Shown: positions 58,414-64,000 of the stretch, one piece after another
How positions within the stretch are numbered: the first letter of the stretch is position 1
Layout of the letters: each line of letters starts with the position of its first letter
Source: Amphiura filiformis
Lineage: Eukaryota > Echinodermata > Ophiuroidea > Amphilepidida > Amphiuridae
Direction of reading: 5' to 3'
Length of the DNA stretch: 64,000 bases
Assembly: GCF_039555335.1 (NCBI RefSeq)
Contig: NC_092640.1
Span: 30,758,204-30,822,203, forward strand
Notes under the pieces: generated by a model
Databases searched by the model: none
What the model was told of the DNA's origin: nothing
What the model saw: only the letters and a program-made list of their open reading frames with translations
Position numbers and translations under genes: made by a program

Positions 58414-58724
58414 AAGTTGGGAGTTTTGAGACGTTCCAACTGTTGTTGAGTTGGTGTTCTTTGCTTGAAGACGCATGTACTGGCAGTGGTATGTCCTTTG
58501 TGAATGGGGACAGAATTGAATATAGAGTACAGCATAAAACATGAGTAAAATTCTGGACTTGAACAACATAATCTGATATTTAATTTAATCATATCAGTCC
58601 TGATGAACTCATTCAAAGAGCATATTATGTCTCCCCATTCACAAAGGACATACCACTGACTATACAGGTGTTTTCAAACAAAGAACACCAACTCAAAAAT
58701 TGGAATATCTTGAAACTCCCAACT
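58414..58724. mobile_element. Foldback element with AAGTTGGGAGTTTTGAGA arms
   Basis: AAGTTGGGAGTTTTGAGA, GAGTTGGTGTTCTTTG and GGTATGTCCTTTGTGAATGG at the left are mirrored at the right by CCATTCACAAAGGACATACC, CAAAGAACACCAACTC and TTGAAACTCCCAACTT. Arms are about 95 bp. The frames at 58290-58616 are read across its arms and are not taken as genes. Confidence 0.75.
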
Positions 58725-58763
58725 TCCCACTTTACGCTCATTTCATGGGAGCAGGTCACTTAC

Positions 58764-58943
58764 GAGTGCAAGAAAGTTGTATGAGAAATAGCTGCCTTTT
58801 GTAATTTAAAATATGTAGCACTGCTAAGGTGTTCAGTTTGAAAGCTGTACGTGTGACTTGATATGCTTCCAGGAGCTCAACCTCAAAACTGAAGACTGAT
58901 GACAATGGGATAAACATGGTCAGTTCTGACTTCTTGGATTCAT
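58764..58943 (-). CDS. Possible exon of an unidentified gene
   Basis: A 180-bp interval between the acceptor TTTGCAG and the donor CACTC/GTAAGT reads DESKKSELTMFIPLSSVF, SFEVELLEAYQVTRTAFKLN and ends KRQLFLIQLSCT. Its phase (1 on both sides) fits directly after the exon at 60215-60400. I do not recognise the family; composition looks coding. It may still be chance. Confidence 0.35.
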
Positions 58944-59045
58944 CTGCAAATGCAATTTCAAATTCTAACATCAGGCAGCTATATTAATTGCACCATGGAA
59001 ATATAGATTTCCATGATTGCACATACAGCTTTCTTTCAATCACAT

Positions 59046-59170
59046 GATGAGGTCCAACTGGCTGTCAGTGAGGATCCAACTGGCTGCCAGTGATGATCCA
59101 ACTGACTGCCAGTGATGATCCAACTGACTGCCAGTGAAGATCCAACTGGCTGCGGTGAGGATCCAACTCC
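59046..59170. repeat. 22-bp tandem repeat GATCCAACTGGCTGCCAGTGAT
   Basis: About five copies of GATCCAACTGACTGCCAGTG plus two bases. A related single unit (GATCCAACTGGTGGCCAGTG) sits inside the exon-like stretch at 59262-59282, so the array may have grown from it. Confidence 0.85.
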
Positions 59171-59202
59171 ATCGATAATACTGGGGTCCTCTAATGTCAG
59201 CA

Positions 59203-59391
59203 TCATGACCCATCGACAGCATTGATACTAAAAATTATAGAATTTTGTGTTGTTGTAACAGATCCAACTGGTGGCCAGTGAGGATCGTTCTGCATCTCCT
59301 TATCTATAATCTTGTACACATTCTTGGGTCGTTTCTTACAACGGAGAGAATTGATGAATGAACGGAAGGCTTGGCTGTCTACTACGCATGT
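59203..59391 (-). CDS. Possible terminal exon of an unidentified gene
   Basis: After the acceptor CTATCTTTCAG the frame reads TCVVDSQAFRSFINSLRCKK, RPKNVYKIIDKEMQNDPHWP, PVGSVTTTQ and ends VDGS then TGA. Codon use looks coding. A diverged copy lies at 58.0-58.1 kb. It does not join the 60.2-kb exon in this frame (that exon ends at phase 1), so it may be an alternative last exon or belong to another gene. No family recognised. Confidence 0.4.
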   Translation of the reverse strand, partial: TCVVDSQAFRSFINSLRCKKRPKNVYKIIDKEMQNDPHWPPVGSVTTTQNSIIFSINAVDGS

Positions 59392-59492
59392 CTGAAAGAT
59401 AGAACATAGGAAACAGATTTCATGATAAGGAATGTTTTTAATCGCCCCCGACTCAGACTCGGTCAAAAATATATATACAGGCTTCTGTTTCA

Positions 59493-59515
59493 TTAATAAT
59501 AATAATAATAATAAA
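59493..59515. repeat. (TAA)n microsatellite
   Basis: Six to seven TAA/AAT units. Confidence 0.85.
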
Positions 59516-59760
59516 ACAGCCAGTGGTGATGCCACTGGGATGCCACTAGGGGGAATGGGGGGAATGGGGAAATGGCACCTGCCAGTCAGAATTCTTGCCT
59601 CCTGTTTCCCCAGTAAAAACCCAAAATTACCAAAAATTTCCACTTTTTGCCGCAATTTTGCGCAAAATTTGTTGATTTTGCCCCCCCCCAAAAAATTCCT
59701 TTTCGCCGTCACTGAAAACAGCATTTATCCATGCTTTCTGGATTATTGCATCCCTCAAAG

Positions 59761-59931
59761 CCCGTAAGGGCAGTGCAAGTTGACCTCAATGCTGAGTGTG
59801 ACAAACAAGAGGCCCAGCTCGTCTGGTACAAGGGACCACCATTTTACATGCATGACTCTCTGAACCACAGTGGTGTCTGCACGTTTAGGGTCACAATGAG
59901 TGGGATAGAGGAGAAATGGGAAAGCTTCTGA
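59761..59931 (+). CDS. Possible terminal exon on the plus strand
   Basis: The frame RAVQVDLNAECDKQEAQLVW, YKGPPFYMHDSLNHSGVCTF, RVTMSGIEEKWESF then TGA looks coding, with two Cys. An AATAAA lies at 60125-60130. The acceptor is weak (CCCTCAAAG or GTAAGGGCAG). No family recognised; it would be antisense to the membrane-protein exons. Confidence 0.3.
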   Translation, partial: PVRAVQVDLNAECDKQEAQLVWYKGPPFYMHDSLNHSGVCTFRVTMSGIEEKWESF

Positions 59932-60214
59932 CCGATAGCCTAGCGCACCAAACTACATCACCACCCTCTAGCACTATGCACGTCACACATGAAATATTTT
60001 CACTAACGCATTCTTCCAACACATGCCTTTCAAATATAATCAACTGGACTCACAGGTCAATGACCTTTTTGCTGCCAGATCATCATCATGCAGATGGACT
60101 GAAGATGCACCCATAGCCCCTCAAAATAAAAGTGAGTCCAATTGATAAATTTTATGATTCCAATCTAATGTTCTGGTCAACCTTCATAAAGGTATGCTAC
60201 TAATTAATACCCAC

Positions 60215-60400
60215 CTCCAACAAAAAACGAAATAAGGAAATTGCCAGCAATGATGGCTCCGATGATCAACGTATAATGCATGTGATCGATAGCAATCTGC
60301 ACAAGCTCCATAAAACTGGTGAGGAACCCCCATGGCACTGGGAAAAACATCATGAATGCTGTAGCAGCTGCTAGACCAAGCATGGAACACAGGAATATAA
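60215..60400 (-). CDS. Exon of an unidentified multi-pass membrane protein
   Basis: A 186-bp exon between the acceptor TTTCTTTCTAG and the donor GGAG/GTGGGT. It reads IFLCSMLGLAAATAFMMFF, PVPWGFLTSFMELVQIAI, DHMHYTLIIGAIIAGNFLI and SFFVGG: two or three hydrophobic helices with short polar turns. Phase 1 on both sides. No start codon is seen, so upstream exons lie at higher coordinates. I do not recognise the family. Confidence 0.5.
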
Positions 60401-61213
60401 CTAGAAAGAAAAAAACCATAAAAAATAACATTAGATTAATCATAGTCAACAAGGAATATTTTAACCAAACATCCCAGCAAAACATTCAGAAAATGTTAGA
60501 AAAGATTGCCAGGAAACTGTTGGGTAATACATGTGTAAAAGGGTGTATACGGATTTAAAAAAGGATTCAAAAAATATTTTTAGAACAAAATATATTATAT
60601 AAGAGTTGACAATATTTTTTGCAAACATATTTTACCCGGGAGTGGCACCATAAGAGATGCCAGTGGTTGATAACAAAATTCTGAAATGGTTGAAAATTTA
60701 CTTTTGTGTATACTTTAATTGCACATAAACATCTGAGCAAAATTTCCTGAAGTTTGTTATATACTGAGTGATGCAGTAATCCTGCTCGAATGAGTCCTCC
60801 ATTCAGAAAAGCATCAGAATGTCTGCTGCAAAAAAATCTGTTTTTGTCAAATGTAAGCAAACTAATAGTAGAACATTTGCAAAGGATTTTCAATTATTAT
60901 TATTATTATTATTTGGAGGGGGAACTGAAAAATAACTAACTTAACATTGATATCACCAGGAAAAGAATCATCTCTTTGTCTTTCACATTAGTTGATTGAT
61001 ATTATAACAAAGTCAGGTTACATTCACTGCTAAAATATATGAAGGATATAGGATACACATGTATGTACAGGGTGAGTCAAAAAAAGTGCAATGGAACAAA
61101 GAATCGATAATTATGCAAGAGTCAAGTTGAACTTTCCCATTATTGAAATTTTTTATAAATGCCACACTCAATAGTCACCTTCTGTGAAAATATGAAGTGA
61201 ATCACGACTACCG
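60401..61213. other. No supported feature apart from a small microsatellite
   Basis: A (ATT)n tract at 60889-60913. A possible exon near 60690-60840 was considered but not accepted because its phase does not fit. Confidence 0.4.
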
Positions 61214-61790
61214 TTTGATTTTTATGAGTCCTTTTGCTGCGATACCCAATTTCATTATTTGTCCACGAGGTACCATGTATTTTGAATGAGAGCACACAAT
61301 GCACGATAAAGGCACCCGGTCTGAAACTAACTTTAACTTAAATAAGATTGATTTTTGCGTTATTTTAATTTCTGTTTTCTTTTCAAACAAATTTTCTAAC
61401 ATTACTTTAAGTCCTTCATACCTCACTCGACTCCAACTCAAGTTTCTTTTTTAATCCCAATATGTCCAACTTGCTGGATTTATGCCCATTTCATTTTGAC
61501 ATTTGAAAAACCCGCCTACAAATTTGTATGTTTTTGATAGAGAACAAGCATCTTCAAAGTAAAGGTAAAATGAAAATAACAACAAATAATGTTTCTTCTC
61601 CTTTAACTAGACCAAGGGCAATAACACTTTGGGTGCTCCTTTTTATTTCAATGCCAATGAGGTTAAGAAAATGGCAGTTGTTCCAAATGTACCTTACACT
61701 GAGTGCGCTGACATTCAAATTTTAGATGTCTCTTGGACAAACATTAAAATTGGGTATCGCTATAAAATGTTTCATAAAAACAAATAACCC
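61214..61790. mobile_element. Decayed foldback (GCGATACCCAATTT arms)
   Basis: TTTTTATGAGTCCTTTTGCT and GCGATACCCAATTTCATTAT at the left are mirrored by AAAATTGGGTATCGC and AAAATGTTTCATAAAAAC at the right. Homology is patchy. The 61208-61441 minus frame is read across the left arm and is not taken as a gene. Confidence 0.5.
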
Positions 61791-63315
61791 AGGAGCACCA
61801 GGTGATGTTAGAGTTTAAAAATATGATTTTTTGCTATTTTTAGTTGATAGTATTTTTTGGATACCTTATTACCTCTAGAATGTCCCCTGAAAGGGAGACC
61901 ATTAAAAAAATACACACAGCTCATGTTACAGGGGGTCAAATTAGGGTTTGTACAGTAAAGTATAGGAAATCAAAGCTGTTTTTGATTTTGACTGCATTTA
62001 TTTATTATGCAGTTTACTATGACAAATTTGGTTTTAAAAGAAAGATATTCATGTAAATTAATTTTTCAAAAATAAAAACTTAAAATTTGTGTATGGTTTT
62101 CATGTAATTAATCACATAAAATTGATTAGTCGAACACTGCCCTCGTAGGCTAATTGCTGCCAATGAGCTATCGCAGCCTGTCATCATGACATGCTGCATA
62201 TAGCTATTATCACACGGTGGTGGGCAAATTTGCCAAATTATATGGCACTGGTTAAATTGCATGATTTGAATGTTCTAGTTGGAGTAGATCCACTTAAAAG
62301 AAGTTAAACTCAAAGTTATAAGATTCAAGCTGCCGCTGATAGACACGTCAAGCATGATAACATGATTATTACAACCTGACGGTGTGGTGTTTGTGACTGC
62401 TTGTATCAACTGTCATGACTAAGCTTAGGCTTGTTCCAGTGCCAGTGGTTCTGTCTTCTGAGACTGAAGGTATATGAATTCTTGGTAAGTTGCATTTTAT
62501 CTATGAAGTTTTGACTTTCACTTTAGAAAGCATATCATGGTACATGAATGTAAATTCCACTTTACTATGAGCATATACCTGTACGGTACCGTACATGATA
62601 TTTTAATGGTAATATAAATAATTTATGTGATATTGATATTTATTGTCATGATTGTTATTATCATGTATCAAATGACTGGTTTGATCAGTTGAGTTACTGG
62701 TACCATTCATGCATTAATACGTAATCAATTTTGCTTCAAGACAAGTTAGTTGCACAGGCAAATATTCAAGCTGACCAGTGTTAAATATTAAATTCGGGAT
62801 TAAATTATTCTTTATCACTTAGGCCCTATCAGTCAATGTGTTTACGTTAGCGTCGGTCGACTCAGCAGGATCCATAAGTTTGGACGTAATGCTAAGTGTA
62901 AAAGGCCTGTATAAAAATCTGCAAAAAAAGTGCAATATTGTCACAGAGATCTGCAGGAATATCTAGGTCTATGTCCCAAGTCTATTCTAGACTCTCTATT
63001 GTCTTTTTTCCCAATTGATGTATTTTATTGGGAATTTCGACTTGTATACATGACATGTGAAATGTGGTCATTTATGGGCATTTCCACGGTAACACGTGTT
63101 ACACTTTAGCGCATCCACGCTTACTTTCCATCCTCTGGTTGTAATATAGTAAAATTTAATAATACAACAATGGTGCGAAAGCCGTAACCAACCAAAACAA
63201 AATCATAGCAACCGCATTGACCCTCTTTATTTCTGGCGGCAAAAAAGTTTATTGCTGAACAATAAACTCAATAAACGTTATTTAAACTTAAACACAATTT
63301 TGAAAATTTCAGACG
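61791..63315. other. Intergenic, nothing recognised
   Basis: No exon, RNA gene or clear repeat. Confidence 0.5.
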
Positions 63316-63407
63316 TATATCACCAAGATTATCAAAAGCCGCTGCAAGGTCAAGGGAGTGAAAATATCACCAAGTTTATCAAAAGCCGCTGCAAAGTCAA
63401 GGGAGTC
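63316..63407. repeat. Tandem duplication of about 46 bp
   Basis: TATCACCAAGATTATCAAAA and GCCGCTGCAAGGTCAAGGGA are followed by a near-identical second copy. Confidence 0.8.
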
Positions 63408-63508
63408 GCCATGCAGAAATATAGATTTGCAAGATACTTTTTTTTTGCCAGTTCACATGAATTTCTAACAAGTTTTCTATTCCCTGTTTCTAACTTTATA
63501 CTTTAATA

Positions 63509-63679
63509 CAGAGATGTGATTTTCAGAAATTTTCCTGATTTCATGAAATTTTATTAAAAATTTATTGTTTTCAGGAAATTTTACCCTGCACGATAGAAAT
63601 TAGAATGAGACAGCTCATTTTTTCAGGAAATTTCAAAGCATATCAGGAAATTTTGACCATGTACTGTATCACATCTCTG
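63509..63679. mobile_element. Miniature element with CAGAGATGTGAT termini
   Basis: CAGAGATGTGATTTTCAG and TATCACATCTCTG are inverted. The interior has four TTTCAGGAAATTT-like motifs. It is 171 bp, non-coding; the target duplication is not exact. Confidence 0.65.
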
Positions 63680-63884
63680 TATTTATTTTATTTTACAATT
63701 TTACAATAATTAATCCAAGTCATGATAAAAATGATATGTTGATAAAAATGATATTCATAAATTATGACCACATTTGCATGAATTGCCAATATCAGTTGCG
63801 TTTGTCTGCAACTCAACCCAATTCACCACATTTTCAAGTTTAATTAAGGAAAAAAAATAAACTTTATCGAGACACTGCATGATA

Positions 63885-64000
63885 TTAATTATTTTCATAT
63901 TTTGTTACAATTAATCTGATTATAAATAATAAACTGATAACCATTAATGTGTTACAATTAACATGATTATAACCTTATTTCCATTGATTTGTTACAATTA
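63885..64000. repeat. Short tandem repeat at the right edge (GTTACAATTA)
   Basis: GTTACAATTAATCTGATTAT, GTTACAATTAACATGATTAT and a third GTTACAATTA at the end give a period of about 45-50 bp. The array continues past the window. Confidence 0.6.

Noticed and set aside
58290-58616. 108-codon minus-strand frame and an overlapping 76-codon frame
   Set aside because: Both lie on one arm of the foldback at 58414-58724, and the inverted copy of the same DNA follows at 58.63 kb.
60567-60893. Possible minus-strand exon (acceptor TTTTTTGCAG near 60835, donor near 60697)
   Set aside because: Its open readings do not give phase 1 as needed by the 60215-60400 exon, and one reading has a stop. Kept out for lack of support.

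Overview
This window looks like AT-rich, repeat-loaded nuclear DNA of an invertebrate animal. Intron-containing genes with GT-AG junctions, a PARP12/ZAP-like gene, a BTBD17-like gene and a CHST-type sulfotransferase point to a bilaterian. The dense foldback and miniature transposons would suit a marine deuterostome such as an echinoderm, but that placement is inference. I saw no bacterial operon, no rRNA, no intact tRNA and no CRISPR array.

Layout. 1-1108: small repeats and two miniature inverted-repeat elements. 1109-2011 (+): terminal exon of a carbohydrate sulfotransferase. 2606-3230: two abutting TTAA-flanked elements. 3430-5015: a minisatellite of about 119 bp. 5016-10970: a 6-kb satellite of an 11-bp unit carrying a CRE-like half-site. 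10.9-18.6 kb: intergenic DNA with several miniature elements and hairpins. 18.7-22.8 kb: a decayed LINE (endonuclease plus reverse transcriptase) followed by a 152-bp hairpin. 23448-40104 (-): a nine-exon PARP12/ZAP-like gene whose parts can be joined exon by exon; transposons sit in its introns and a canonical kappa-B site lies about 370 bp upstream of the start codon. 42260-44500 (+): a two-coding-exon BTBD17-like gene. 45223-48755: a 3.5-kb foldback element with seven nuclear-receptor DR1 motifs and a nested hAT-type insertion. 50-57.4 kb: foldback and miniature elements with little else. 57.9-60.4 kb: fragments of an unidentified, probably membrane, gene on the minus strand. 60.5-64 kb: repeats and nothing recognisable.

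How the parts relate. The PARP12-like gene is the best supported locus: five CCCH zinc fingers, two WWE domains and a mono-ADP-ribosyltransferase-type catalytic domain, as in vertebrate PARP12, which acts in antiviral and stress responses. Its second intron holds three extra partial copies of a zinc-finger exon with its splice donor, and the junction between exons 1 and 2 is out of phase as read here. The other genes show no functional link to it. Most of the sequence is explained by non-autonomous transposons, many with TTAA or 8-bp target duplications, and by satellites.
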